From Bilabrum cf. latius (taxonomy: Eukaryota > Bigyra: Bicosoecida > Bigyra > Bicosoecida): a stretch of DNA of 64,000 nt. Positions 45,063-55,784 of the stretch are shown piece by piece. Numbering within the stretch: position 1 is the first letter of the stretch; every line of letters starts with the position of its first letter. Below the pieces are notes generated by a model. It saw nothing but the letters and a program-made list of their open reading frames with translations. It made no database searches and had not been told where the DNA came from. The translations under genes and the position numbers were made by a program. The stretch is taken from positions 1,054,001 through 1,118,000 of the forward strand of contig OZ237737.1 in assembly GCA_965178125.1 (NCBI GenBank). Direction: 5' to 3'.

Positions 45063-47654
45063 TTAAATCAAACAGATATCCTTTGGAAGCTTAGAATATA
45101 CTCTTTGAACTTTTACTTGAATCTTAGGTTTAACCATAACAGTAACAGGCTCTGATTGCTTGGATTCCTCCCTATCATCATATTTAGGTTCGGGTACTTC
45201 ATATTCATTTTCAGGGGCATCAGGAAAATACCAAACAGGATCTTTCAGCACCTACCTGATCAATTCAAGGTTGCCCTCGGGTGTAATTAAGAACCCCCTA
45301 GTTCGTGTTTTTCCAATCTAGCAAACCTTAAAGAAATCATTGCTCCATTTCTTGAATTGTTTACTAAACGATCTGGTAGATTTTATGCTATCCCGTTCAT
45401 TTACATGATTGTATAACAGCATTAATTCTTGAGCCGTAAATCGATCTTCTCCATCAGCTCTTTGATTTTCTAATTCAATCAGCGTTTTAATGAATGGATC
45501 ATAGCTCAAGGATGCCATATCACGCTTTAAATCAGTCATTGGAATATTTCTTAGGTTTACTGTTGAAAGATCACGGGATAACAGGTAATACCAAAAATGT
45601 TTGCCTGATTCAGGAGTTAAAAACTTAAACAGATTAGTGAAATAATCAACATCGTTACATCGTTTGTTATCTGCATCTAAACAAAAGTACCTGCGATCAC
45701 TACTGGAAATCTTGGCGACCCATTTCCAATACTGTGATGTGAGCATAAAATTATTAAAACAGCTCATTTGAATTGGATCTACTCCTTTGGTTTCAATCCG
45801 CTGCGTTTTGCGAGTAATCATATCCTTTAAGGAATCTGCATTTCGGTAAGCACCACCCTGTGATCCAATCTCATTGCAAACTGTAAAGATGGTTTTCATT
45901 CCGTCCATGTTAAACTATCTGGTTAAATCATTAATGTTACTCACATCACGAATGTACTAATTGCCAAACACATGTTCTTTCAAAAACTCCATGATTGAAT
46001 TCTTACCTGCACCCTCTCTGATTGAAACCAAAACAACAGCCACCAAGGATTTTTTCCATGGTGTTTGAGCAATCGATGCCATCCAATCAAGAATATACTT
46101 GTAACACATCTAATCACCACCACACCAAATATCGTGCAAGTGATCTAGAATCGGCTGGATTTTGGTTTGATCCATCTTGAAGTTATCAGGTGGTGTTACT
46201 GAATGCATGAATCCCTTAAACATGTTGAATTTGTTTTCTACCATGTGGTTAGGTGGCGGATTGATAGTGTATGGTACAAACGTAGTTTTCGTGTAGGTTT
46301 TGATAGAGGCTGATTTTAACCAGCATTCGGTAATCCAAGGTTGGTTTTTATTGCCATGCCGTAAGTTCTCAAAACTAACTAACAGATTTTGGCGATTGAT
46401 AGTTACAGCATCTCCTGATTCTGGAAAAACACGTACAAACATCGCAGGATTTTCTATCTTTACACAAAAGTTCTCGAAATACTACTATCGTAACTTGTTT
46501 AATTTACTGTAATCCATGATGCTATGTAGTTTTATCGGAACACGTTCTGTATCCATCGAATTATGAAAGAACGGATCAAAAGGATTGTTACTTTCAATAT
46601 GCTTAATTACCTGCTGTTCTTTTTCATCCAAGTAATCCTAAACCTCTTTGGGTACAGGTGCTTCTTGATCGGATTCTAAAATAGCATCCACTTGATAGTT
46701 TTCCATTCGTTTTGTTTCCAGTTTTACTCGGAAACCTGTCTTTTCATAGATGAACTGTTCGATAGCTGGAATCCATGTGTTTACCGTTTTGCTCTAAACA
46801 TCACGCAAAAACACGCCATCGTACTAATAATCAGCCACCTTGCACTTAAACTTACCATTCAGAATGAAAGCAATATGCTCGGTTATCTACCGTTCAATGT
46901 GCTGAAAGAAACTTGAAAGTTTGCCTACATCGGCTCTATCAGTATTTTCTTTACCGGGATTACAAGGTAACAACTCCCAATCAGAACCCATTATTTGTTT
47001 TACATGCTGCATGATTTCAGCAAACTCCCGTTTGGCTTTAACAAATAAATCGTAGTTTTGTTTGCATCTGTGAGTGAGCTCTTGAAGATCCTCGATTCCA
47101 ATTTGTTTTGCAGTACCCTAAATGCTACCATCGTATAAACAAGCAAATCCTAGTTTCTTGATGCTATCCTTGGGTAATTTGTGATCCTCTAAGAATTCGG
47201 CAAATATGCGCTTGCGTTCATTGTTTAGCCTCTTAATGGCAACTGAAGGTTTGTTAGTTAAAACCGGGTACAACTGTTCAGCAATAACAGGGTGGCAGTT
47301 ACAAACATCAAGATCAATGTAATTATCTCGGCATAAGAAATGCCTAATCGGTCGTGTAATATTTACAAACCCATCATCACTGTAAAACCGCCCGAATCCT
47401 CTAGTGCATGTAAAATCCACCTTTCGATTGATGGTTGCTTTTTTTGATCGCCCGATATGCCGTTTCAAGATATTCTGGGTTTTGGTAATTTCGGCTCGAA
47501 TATCTACCAGATCTGATCCTGCCATTAAAGAAAACAAAATACGGTTGAGATGCTTTTCCACCATTTTGGAGCGCTTTACATCCACTACAATTTTTGTTTG
47601 TACTGTTGATCCCACAGGTAGAGGTTTTACTAAATCGGTTATCGAAATTTGCAT
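45063..47654 (-). CDS. TVpol-type DNA polymerase fused to SF3 helicase
   Basis: About 863 residues crossed by 12 TAGs, TAA stop. The N-terminal half fits the TVpol (family A-like, transposon-virus) polymerase: motif A YIDLDVCNCHP with Asp about 116, a helix with Lys around 170-185, and motif C YQYDGVFL with Asp about 279. The C-terminal half is a superfamily 3 helicase: Walker A REGAGKNS (Lys about 551), a FGNQYIRDVSN region, and the motif B segment KTIFTVCNEIG. TVpol-SF3 fusions are the replication proteins of many PLVs and virophages. The tail has a short basic and acidic extension. TAG in motif C context (DY-TAG-YDG) and after FGN support glutamine. Confidence 0.85.
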
Positions 47655-47669
47655 TATATTATATTCCAC

Positions 47670-48056
47670 TAAATTTTTTTAAATCAGTTTTTTAAAAAGT
47701 TGATTATAATCAAATTAACTTGTGTTTAGATCGGAAGCCTGATCATTGCAATTAACTCTAAAAACGCTCATTTTAACGTTCCTCGGATTTCGTACAGAAA
47801 TTCCCTACGATGATCAAGTAAAAAAAATGAGCGTTTTTGAGGGTGGGTTTGATTTGTAAAAAACCTTATTTTCACCATTTTTTAATTTCAAAAATGTGTG
47901 AAAAACGTTTTTTTTTATATTTATATTTTTTTAATGTTCAAAACGTTCTACCCCTATAAAAACAAATAAAATCCGAATTAAAGTAAGGAACATTTTAATG
48001 TTCATAAATGTTCATAAATGTTCGATCCCTCTGAACTAAACCAAATATTATTTGGT
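47670..48056. repeat. Intergenic cassette, copy B
   Basis: Second copy of the cassette at 44681-45062, with the same 15-bp inverted pair and internal GATTTCGTAC/AATTCCCTACGATGATC block identical or nearly so. Its right-end palindrome (48037-48059) differs from copy A by a compensatory change (T-A to C-G). It lies between the zinc-ribbon gene and the polymerase start. Confidence 0.85.
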
Positions 48057-48344
48057 TTACTTAATGAACTAAGAATGTAGAGCGAAAAGATATTTTTGCT
48101 GTTTAGGAGAGAGGCGTTTGGATTGGGATATGCCCTAGATAAATTTACAATAGTGATCAGGTAGAGAATCCAGGAGTAGTAAATCTTGGATGCATTGTTT
48201 TTGCCTTGAGAGTAGGATAGCAGTTTTAGGATTGGGTAGCCATTTTAGCCATTTGCCACAATGGGAACATACTTGTTTTCCATAATGAACACTGTTTTCA
48301 AGAACGATTGAGGTTTGAGAGGTGTGAGTGCATTTATTTACCAT
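48057..48344 (-). CDS. Small zinc-ribbon-like protein
   Basis: About 95 residues, two TAGs, TAA stop inside the 3' palindrome of cassette copy B. Contains HYGKQVCSHCGKWLKWLPNP, with one CxxC pair; small proteins with a VCxxCGKxxKWLPxP core occur in large DNA viruses. Function unknown. A second metal-binding pair may be the upstream His/Cys residues. Confidence 0.55.
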
Positions 48345-48419
48345 ATAGTATAGAGTTAGGAAAGTTCTTAAACTATTTTTTAAAAAAATGAATTAAAAAA
48401 TATAGGATATATTATAGAA

Positions 48420-48707
48420 ATGAGTAAACATAATGTAAAGTTAAAGGTGATAGAACTAGATAAAAGTTAGCATGTGTATTAGGTTAGAAACTGCAATACG
48501 GTACTAAAGCTGTTGGCAGAAATGCATTCGGATTTGTTTAAATTGCATCCAATCAGTAGGTTAACAGTTAACCTAATCAAGAAAGGAACTTATAAGGTTA
48601 AGAATGCTGAAGAAGGTGTATCAAAGCACTACAAGGTGGAGGAGGTACCAGTAGATTGGCTACCCATGAGGAAACCATGGGAATGGCTGAAAGTTGATTC
48701 AAATTGA
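48420..48707 (+). CDS. Small protein, unknown function
   Basis: About 95 residues with two TAGs near the start (DKS-TAG-HVY-TAG-VRN), TGA stop. A mixed helix/strand sequence rich in Lys and Val, ending PVDWLPMRKPWEWLKV. The pattern of short conserved strands suggests a compact domain, perhaps DNA-binding, but no family is recognised. A covarying hairpin pair follows its stop. Confidence 0.5.
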
Positions 48708-48711
48708 GTTT

Positions 48712-48779
48712 TCTCTGGGTGAGTATCTAGCCAGAGATTATTTTGCATTTAATCCGTATCAATTTAGTACGGGATTAAA
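48712..48779 (+). terminator. Tandem 3' hairpins
   Basis: Hairpin one: TCTCTGG, loop GTGAGTATCTAG, CCAGAGA. Hairpin two: TTTAATCCGTA and TACGGGATTAAA. They begin five bases after the stop at 48707. The same pair recurs after the next gene with a compensatory change in the stem. Confidence 0.65.
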
Positions 48780-48843
48780 GGTAAATGGGAATGGAAATGG
48801 GAATGGAATAATATGATTTGAAATTATCTATGGTAAAATATAA

Positions 48844-49191
48844 ATGAACAATAGCGATAGTAGTAAAGGAATTGAAAGCATTCGAATGGAACAAATCTAG
48901 GATTTGTTTGTTGAAATAGCACGAAATGGGAAAAAGGTGCAGCACGAGGCTGGAAATACTGTTTATGAAACAGTGTACTCATCTCCGTTGAACCAACAGC
49001 ATATTGATAATGATATCTGGATTGCAAAGCGACAAACTCACAAATCGGGTGCTTTTAGCATTCGCATTCGATTGGTGGAAAATCTAATTGTGTTGGGAGT
49101 TAGGGGTCATTTGCAGAAACCGCATTTAGATCACGTAGATGTTTACAAACTGATCGGGGGCGGTATAAAACCAAACATTGGTTTAATTTAA
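48844..49191 (+). CDS. Small protein, unknown function
   Basis: About 115 residues, one TAG (MEQI-TAG-DLF), TAA stop. A beta-rich middle (IWIAKRQTHKSGAFSIRIRL) with no recognised motif. Same strand as the gene before it, and followed by the same type of tandem hairpins. Nothing in the sequence points to a function. Confidence 0.5.
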
Positions 49192-49218
49192 TATTCATGT
49201 ATTTTAAAAACAGGATTT

Positions 49219-49287
49219 TTCTCTGTGTGAGTATCTAGACAGAGAATATTTTGCATTTAATCCGTATCAATTTAGTACGGGATTAAA
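49219..49287 (+). terminator. Tandem 3' hairpins, second copy
   Basis: TTCTCTGT, loop GTGAGTATCTAG, ACAGAGAA, then TTTAATCCGTA and TACGGGATTAAA. Compared with the copy at 48712 the loop is identical and the stem differs by a paired change (G-C to T-A). Sits 27 bp after a gene end. Confidence 0.7.
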
Positions 49288-49301
49288 GGTAAAAATAGAA
49301 A

Positions 49302-49721
49302 TTAATTTAGAAAATCGGCAACATTTTGATCGTATTGGAGTTGCTTTTGTAACTTTTTGGATTCTTCTCGAATCTTATCCAGCCTTTGGTATTCCTCGGG
49401 TGCACTCGATCGAAGCAAATCAGATTGCGCTTTGATTTCCTGTTGTAGTTGTTCTAGGTTGTGTTTTTGCTATTTGAGGTTAGTTCGAAGTTCCCTAATC
49501 TGCTCATGAATTTCAGGGCACTATTTGCGTACCTTGCGTAGCAACCGACGGGCTTCTAGTTTGAGGTTCTTGATTTCCTGCTGGTTCTGCTCGAACGATT
49601 CGGTGTACTACTGGTGCAGTTCCTGAACGGTATTCGAGGTTTCGGGGTGAATCAAGGCGATTGGGTTGTGGCTAGGAGCGGGTTCTCTTTTCTTTATTAC
49701 TACTTTGAGTGGTTTTGGCAT
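49302..49721 (-). CDS. Coiled-coil protein
   Basis: About 139 residues, three TAGs, TAA stop. Almost entirely a Gln/Glu/Lys-rich coiled coil after a short basic N-terminus. All three TAGs fall in the Gln-rich helical part (for example HQ-TAG-YTE and LK-TAG-QKHN), as expected for glutamine. Could be a structural or scaffold protein; no specific family. Confidence 0.6.
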
Positions 49722-49772
49722 ATTTGCTATAATCCTGGTGGAGAAAATAATTATTCTTAAAGGCTTAAAGGC

Positions 49773-50393
49773 TTAAGGTCTGTAGTTCAAGCCATAGTGA
49801 GCAATGATGATATTTGCTAGATCTTGCAGTGAATCGTAGACCGAACATGGATCATCAGTGCGATAAAATAAATCTCTAAACTGGGCATGTGATCGGTTGG
49901 CAACAGTTTGCTCCTCAGGGCTTAATTTTTGGATAAGTTGCTGGTGAAATTGTTCGCTCGGCATAGCAACACCAATCGAGGTGGGTTTGAAGATGGAGGC
50001 AACTACAGAAGCATCACTGGTAACAAAAATAGCACGGTGATTGCGATCCTTTAACCAAGTTGCTTTAATTTCATCAATGGCACTCTAAACGTATTTATAC
50101 CTGAGTAACTCGGAAGCGTTGTTATCGCAGTGCTCAGCTAACTTAAGTTTAACTACATCTTCGGCAGATGCTCGGGCTAATACAACTTCATCTAAATCAT
50201 ATAAACGAACATTGGGGTTGCTACTGGTTAAGCGTTTGCATATAGTGCTTTTAAGTGCTTTCTAAGGAAGAAGAAGCACTAACTTTCGGCGTTGTGAGCG
50301 GGGCTTCTAGAGCCAATCTAAGATCATGCAACCTGCTTTGTAAATCCATGGGGCAACAGATGCCCCTATAATTACGGTGTTGGGTTCTACCAT
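49773..50393 (-). CDS. Conserved-looking protein, unknown function
   Basis: About 206 residues, three TAGs, TAA stop. The N-terminus is hydrophobic (TVIIGASVAPWIYKAGCMILDWL) and followed by a basic stretch and KLVLLLP. The middle has LYDLDEVVLARAS and a beta strand RAIFVTSDASVVASIF that could belong to a Rossmann-like fold. Divergent from the fibre-like gene with 47 bp between starts. I do not recognise it. Confidence 0.5.
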
Positions 50394-50440
50394 ATAGGAT
50401 TAAGAATTAAATTATTTTTTTGTAGTTTAAGTTATAAGCT

Positions 50441-51091
50441 ATGTCAGCTAGTACTTTTAACGAACCAAACGATGAACAAATCTACGTAAACAAACTACTT
50501 TGCACTGAAACATCAGGCTCTACTTCAGGGGCTTCGTTTTCAGCTAAAGGAGGGAGTTTTATAGTTAACTCAGAGAATGTGGCATCCGATGTAACCACTC
50601 AACTTCTTGCAGTAAGTTCAACAGGTAATATGGAATTAGGTGGAAATGTGGTTGCAAGAGGCATCGAGGGCGATTCAAGTTTCAGTGAGGGTAACTTCGG
50701 TATCACAGGATGGGGCGATCAAGGCACAGGATAGATGTACTTTAGCCCGGGCGAGGTAAGATTTGGAGCCAATTCAGCCGGTGCAGGTGTTCGCATTACA
50801 GGTGGATCTGGATCTGGTAACATCATAGTTTAGGGCGATGTAACTGCAAACAACGTACCTGCACTAAGAGGATAGGAAACCTGGAGCGGAGGTGGTCAAA
50901 CACTAGTTGTGGCTGCAGCAGGCTGCACATCTGATCATCACGTGCATCTAACACCCACAAGTGTACCCACAGGCGGAGTTGATTTTACCCACGTAACTGC
51001 GGGTGATGGTGAATTTACAGTGCATCTTACAGGCGCACATGGAGGCAACGATTTCCAGTTTAACTGGATGATGTACCAAGGAACAGATTAA
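50441..51091 (+). CDS. Gly-rich fibre or spike-like structural protein
   Basis: About 216 residues, three TAGs, TAA stop. Repeated short beta segments rich in Gly, Ser, Thr and Asn (MELGGNVVARG, VRFGANSAGAGVRITGG) resemble the trimeric beta-helical shafts of viral fibres, and the C-terminus (LTPTSVPTGGVDF..., HLTGAHGGNDFQF) could be the head. AGTTATA lies just before the ATG. A role as receptor-binding or surface fibre is inferred from composition only. Confidence 0.5.
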
Positions 51092-51127
51092 CTTAATTAA
51101 ATTTATTGTTTTTTAATTTCACTAAAT

Positions 51128-51502
51128 TTAATCATCGCCGTGTTTCCAATATCCTTTTGGGTATTCGAGCAGTAATTCTTCACCAGCTTGGATATCACGA
51201 GTAGGAACTAGCCATCTGTTTTTGAGAATAACATTTGCTTTCATTCCTTTGGATTTACCAAAGCCCACAGAGTTAACAAAATTGATTAGATTGGGTGTTT
51301 CTCTGCTGCAAATCCATGTGCTTTGAAATGGGCGCCGATAGGTAAAACGGTAGTTGCCGTATTTGAGCATGATATCTTTGGGTTTCATGGGTATGCCGTA
51401 AAAATAGGCTAATTTAGTGCCTTTGGGAATTTTGCCTCGAGCAAACACGCCATGTCCATGGATTTGAGATGGTTTAATTTCAATATATTCATAATTGTGC
51501 AT
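51128..51502 (-). CDS. SET-domain protein (lysine methyltransferase)
   Basis: About 124 residues, essentially a bare SET domain. N-terminal motif SQIHGHGVFARGKIPKGT, central NLINFVNS in place of the usual NHSC-type motif, and C-terminal RDIQAGEELLLEYPKGYW (the GEEL..Y signature). Similar minimal viral SET proteins (vSET of chloroviruses) methylate histone H3. No TAG in this gene; TAA stop. The start follows AGTTATA by seven bases. Substrate unknown; viral methylation of host chromatin is an inference. Confidence 0.8.
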   Translation of the reverse strand: MHNYEYIEIKPSQIHGHGVFARGKIPKGTKLAYFYGIPMKPKDIMLKYGNYRFTYRRPFQSTWICSRETPNLINFVNSVGFGKSKGMKANVILKNRWLVPTRDIQAGEELLLEYPKGYWKHGDD

Positions 51503-51534
51503 ACTTTGTTATAACTTAAGTATGGATAATTATT

Positions 51535-52182
51535 TTATTGATTGAGATAGTGTTGGTGCTCCCATTTGCCTCTTGGTGTTGCCTAGTTGAACTAGGCTAA
51601 ATATCGATTAACCCTAGAAACCGCTTTGCGTTGGCTACAAACCTTGCCATCAATTGCTTCTTTTAGGGTTAGAATGGTGGGAGTGCCGAAATACACTTTT
51701 TCAGATCCATCTCGAACCATGAATCTGAAATCCTCACGATCACTCTTTTGAACCACTGGTTCGGGTTCGGGTTCAGGATCAGGATCACCAAAACCGGGCA
51801 CAATAACAACCCTTTTTTGGCGTTCCAGTTTAGGTGGGCTGAGATCAACAGCAGGATCAACTTTCACAGGTTCGGGATCAATCTCAGGTTCGGGTTCGGG
51901 TTCGGGTTTAGATTTTGGCTCAGGTTTAGGTTTGGGTTGTGGTGAAGCGGGTACTGCAGGAGGAGTAGCAGGTTTTGATTCGATAATTAAATTGGAATCA
52001 CTCTCGCTATCACTATCACTATCAGTATCACTATCAGATTCCGAATCAGGTTCAGGATCACCAGCAGGAAACAACACTGAGCGTATATATTGTAGATAGA
52101 TTTGCTGTTGGTGGGGAGCACTAAACTTTTGCTGCCCAATTTTCTTAAACTATTCATACAATTCTTGTTTATCGCAAGACAT
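51535..52182 (-). CDS. Acidic Pro/Glu-repeat protein
   Basis: About 215 residues, three TAGs, TAA stop. A short helical N-terminus is followed by Asp/Ser/Glu repeats, then PKPEP and EPEPEP runs, then a folded-looking C-terminal part (DFRFMVRDGSEKVYFGTPTI) ending in a basic helix. Similar PEPEP runs occur in the recombinase tail and in the 60219 protein. No family recognised; may be a virion or chromatin-associated protein. Confidence 0.5.
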
Positions 52183-52228
52183 ATATCTTATCGGTAATAA
52201 AAAAATTGAAAATCAACAATAACAGTAA

Positions 52229-52852
52229 ATGCCTAATTACAGAAAAGGAAAGATTTATATGCTCTACTCTACGGAGAGCCCAGTACTGTTGCCATATTAT
52301 GGAAGCACCACCACGAGCTTAGAACAACGATTACGTAGCCATAGAGCCCACTTCAAACACTATCTATAGAGAAAACGTAACAAGTGTTCCTCATTTAATC
52401 TGTTTGAACGTGATCAAAGTAAGGTAAAAATTCAAATTGTTGAGCATTTTCCATGTGAATCGAAACATGAACTTCAATCAAAGGAACGCTTTTACATTCA
52501 AAACTACCCCTGTTTGAATATTTATATTCCAACAGGAATTCCAACGGATGATTGCGGTGAGTACCAACAGGCTTATCGCGAATAGAACAGAACAAAAAGG
52601 TTGAAATATAGTCAACAATACTACTTTAAAAACCGAGATGAGAGATAGGAATACGGTAAGAAATACCGTGAAATGAATAAATCCAAGATTATGAATAAAA
52701 GAAAGGAAAAAGTTACGTGTGAATGCGGATCAGTTATTTCTCGTTATTGTTTATCAAGGCACAGGAAAAGCCAAAAACACAAACAATGGCTTGGGAAGAA
52801 TTGTAATGAATCAGAATAGATCATTAAGAGTGCTAGCACCGCCTTCAACTAA
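52229..52852 (+). CDS. GIY-YIG family endonuclease
   Basis: About 207 residues, four TAGs, TAA stop. The N-terminus fits a GIY-YIG nuclease: GKIYMLYS for the GIY strand, YYGSTT for the YIG strand, and LEQRLRSHRAHF for the helix with the catalytic Arg. The C-terminus has a CECG...YCLSRHRKSQKH zinc-finger-like motif of the kind fused to these nucleases in large DNA viruses. Might be a homing or recombination nuclease. Its 3' end overlaps the convergent basic protein gene by 42 bp. Confidence 0.75.
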
Positions 52853-53104
52853 GCCCATACCCATCTAATCTTCAACTAACCCCATGCCCATCTAATCCTA
52901 AACCATTTGCCCACCCTTGCGTTTGCGTTTGTAAGTGCGTTTCTTGGGGGCACGTGATAATCCATGCTTAGATAGCCAAGCATCATACAATCCTTGTTCT
53001 TTAGCCATTCTTACGGCATCGATATACTTCATCTAGCCCTTAACTTTGGACCACAGTTGTTTCATAAATTTGCTCCAGTTACTTAGCATTATAGTATTTC
53101 GCAT
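52811..53104 (-). CDS. Small basic core-like protein
   Basis: About 97 residues, four TAGs, TGA stop. The middle is strongly basic (PKKRTYKRKRKGGQ); the C-terminus repeats a DQMGMGLVE unit twice, where the Gln is encoded by TAG in both copies. The charge suits DNA condensation inside the virion, as by adenoviral core proteins. Overlaps the GIY-YIG gene tail to tail by 42 bp. The role is inferred from composition and from the virion genes nearby. Confidence 0.55.
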
Positions 53105-53108
53105 GATT

Positions 53109-54002
53109 TTATTTTTGCTAAATCATGGATCTGCTTAGTTGATTCAAATATCGCTTAAGCTAAGTAATGGCTAGTTTAATTGATTTGTTGGTGTTATTCT
53201 TGAAATGCTTGGCAAGTGTCCGCAGTGATCTGGGTTTCATCACCTTACCCACTCTTTGCTTAAGGTATTCGAGTGCAGTGCTGTGGCGAAATCCGGTAGG
53301 TACTCGCAAGTAAGCCTCCAACTAGCTCTTAGCAAGGTTGAGAGTGGAAAGAATAGGATTGGTAATAATCTGTTCCAGAGATTTGAGACCGGGTGAGTTG
53401 GGTTGTTTGCCTTGCAAACGGGAGATGTTGTGCAATCGTTTGGTGGCTTTGTATAAATTGCCTGAACTAATATACTTGTTGGCATCCTTAACAAGGCTTT
53501 GTAGAATGGTTGCTACATCGGCAAGTTCCTCAAATTGGTACACGATGGTGATTTCCTCGTAAGTTTTGCCATCATAAAAAATCAAATCTACCTTGTTGAA
53601 CGGATCATGATGGATGTTGTGCTCGATTTCCTGCTTTAGTTTCTGGTTAGTTGAGAGGTTTGCCATTTCTTTTCTGGTGTAATGCCTTCCACCTGATTTA
53701 AATTCAACAAAGGTGGCATGGTTGGCTTGTTTGGATGGTGCCATTTTTTTTGCCAAGTTGGAAATGTGTGTGGCAAAGTGCGGGATATCCTTTTTGTTAA
53801 GCAGTTGAAATAAATCAATATCAGAGGCAAACAACGAAAGAACCTTGAACCGAGCAGTTCCTGCTAATCTCAAGGTTCGATCGGGAAATTTGATATCGTT
53901 AAACAGTTTAAGTACGGGTCGTGCAAAATTGTAACCAGTGATATTAATTGGTTGCCCCAGGTACTTAAGTGCACTTAAGTTCTAATAAGATTTGTTGTTC
54001 AT
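53109..54002 (-). CDS. Nucleotidyltransferase-like protein
   Basis: About 297 residues, four TAGs, TAA stop. The segment LAGTARFKVLSLFASDIDLFQ resembles the GS...(S)DIDL active-site pattern of nucleotidyltransferase-fold proteins, with an Asp pair; later VEFKSGG and VDLIFYDGKTYEEI could provide further acidic residues. Related proteins occur in large DNA viruses without known function. The C-terminal half is basic and helical. Located between the core-like gene and the major capsid gene. Confidence 0.5.
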
Positions 54003-54025
54003 ATACTATTAGATCTTAGATTTAT

Positions 54026-55753
54026 TTACATTCCAAGTTTGCTTAAAAGTGCTTGAGTAGAAACGCTCTTACCAGCCACCCGATTTACGCCTTTACCCCT
54101 TTTTCCAGCACCCACTGCTTTGGCAACTTTACCCACAGCGGTATTATCACCAACATAATTCTTTACAATAGGTAGGTTACGGGCAACTTTAGAAACCTCT
54201 TTAAGCACTGGGGCTGCTTTCTTGATTCCGTTCCACAGTCGACCGAAGAAACCACGCCTTCCACCCACGATTGAGGCAGATACTCCATCATCTTTGTAAG
54301 TAACATTAGTAGCGGTTAGGCTCTTAACTGGATCGGCAAGTAACACACGGCTCTCCATCAAACCGTCTTTGAGGTAATTGGCTTCGGAGTTGGCTAGAAT
54401 CATCCATAAGCGGTAACTACCAGCTGCCACTGCAGCACCAGTGGGGTTCTGGATAGTAACAGTAGCCTAGATAGAGAATCTAGCATTCACACCACCTTGG
54501 GTTTCCTGAGGCAGAGGCAATTGGGATGGTTTTATTGCCAACATGCAACCGTTGCCGTAAATTCGGTTGGCACCAACTGAGAAATCCTAGATTAAACCAG
54601 CGAAATGCCCGAATCTGCCGTTATATCCGTTTTTGGTGCTCATTTGCCAGAGTTCATACTGGGAAATCAACCTGCCAATATCTTGTTCACCATTGATGGT
54701 TAGGTTGATGGCAGAAATGGGTAAAAACTAATCAGGCTAGTTGCTTCCAGCCACAGGATCGCGTTCCACGTAACACAGCAACATTTCTGGTGTGTATGCG
54801 AAATCATAAGACTACATCTGGTGCTCAATGCTGCCTGGCACACCGTTTGCAGCGGCTGGAATAGCCTGGTTAGGGCGTTCCTAACGCTTTTGGCGATGTA
54901 CTGAGTTTAGCACAATTCTGTTTGGTTGAGGAACTTCAAGCGCAGGTGTATCGATAGTGAAATCCAGAAACAGGGATGGGTTACCAACTTGGGTAAATGC
55001 TAAATCCTGTCCGCCGACAGTTGAGGCAGACCATATGCGCTATAATCCATTAGAACCAATCTCAAGTTTGAGATCGAACGGTTGCAGGTTCTTGTAAGGA
55101 TTAGGATAGGCATCCTTGAAAGGGAAAAACTTGTTCCATAGGCGCTCCTCCAGAATAATGAGGAATTCGTGTGAGTTGCCAGCAGCTGGACCAACATAGT
55201 ATACAGAGTAACGGTTGCCGAAACCACGGGATTCGTTCTAATCAATTGTATCTAATGAAACGCGGAGTGGATCACTGAGATAATCACGGCTATATGCAGT
55301 GTTTTTATCAGGAACAGGAGCAGGGCTCATTCGGTAACCAATCTCTGGATCGTGGTTATGAGCAAACTCTTTGCTTTCCTAGTAACTCTCACTCACCCAA
55401 GTAGAACCATTGTGATCCACAATGGTACGATCAAACATTCTAGCCAAGGGGAAAGGTTTAACACCAACTCTGCTCTTTAAATCTGCTAGAGCAAGGGCAG
55501 CAGCATTTGCCTTAGCCACTCGAACTCGTTGAATGTATCTTAAAGTAGGTTGATTGAAATCACCTTTTACTGGATTTATAGTCATATTCAAGGTTGCACC
55601 ATTTGCAACAGGATCAGTAAAGGTTAAGCGGTTGTAACCAATCTTGGTGTTACCTGCTTCTACCTGTTGTTTTACTTTGGAAGGATCGAGGAAGTTGTAC
55701 TTTGGATCAACTGCCACACTTACTGGTAAACTTTGTCTTAAGGTTTGAGACAT
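54026..55753 (-). CDS. Major capsid protein (double jelly roll)
   Basis: About 575 residues with nine TAGs, stop TAA at 54026-54028. The pattern in the second half (LPISAINLTINGEQD, then GNGCMLAIKPSQLPLP...GGVNARFSIQATVTIQNPTG) fits the C-terminal jelly roll of PLV and virophage-type major capsids. It heads the virion block with minor capsid, protease and ATPase upstream on the same strand. The last ~100 residues are unusual: after GGRRGFFGRLWNGIKKAAPVL comes a basic, Gly-rich amphipathic tail ending in STQALLSKLGM. AT-rich upstream region with TTTAAATC before the ATG. Confidence 0.8.
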
Positions 55754-55784
55754 TTATGATTTAAACTGATAAAATAATTATTTC

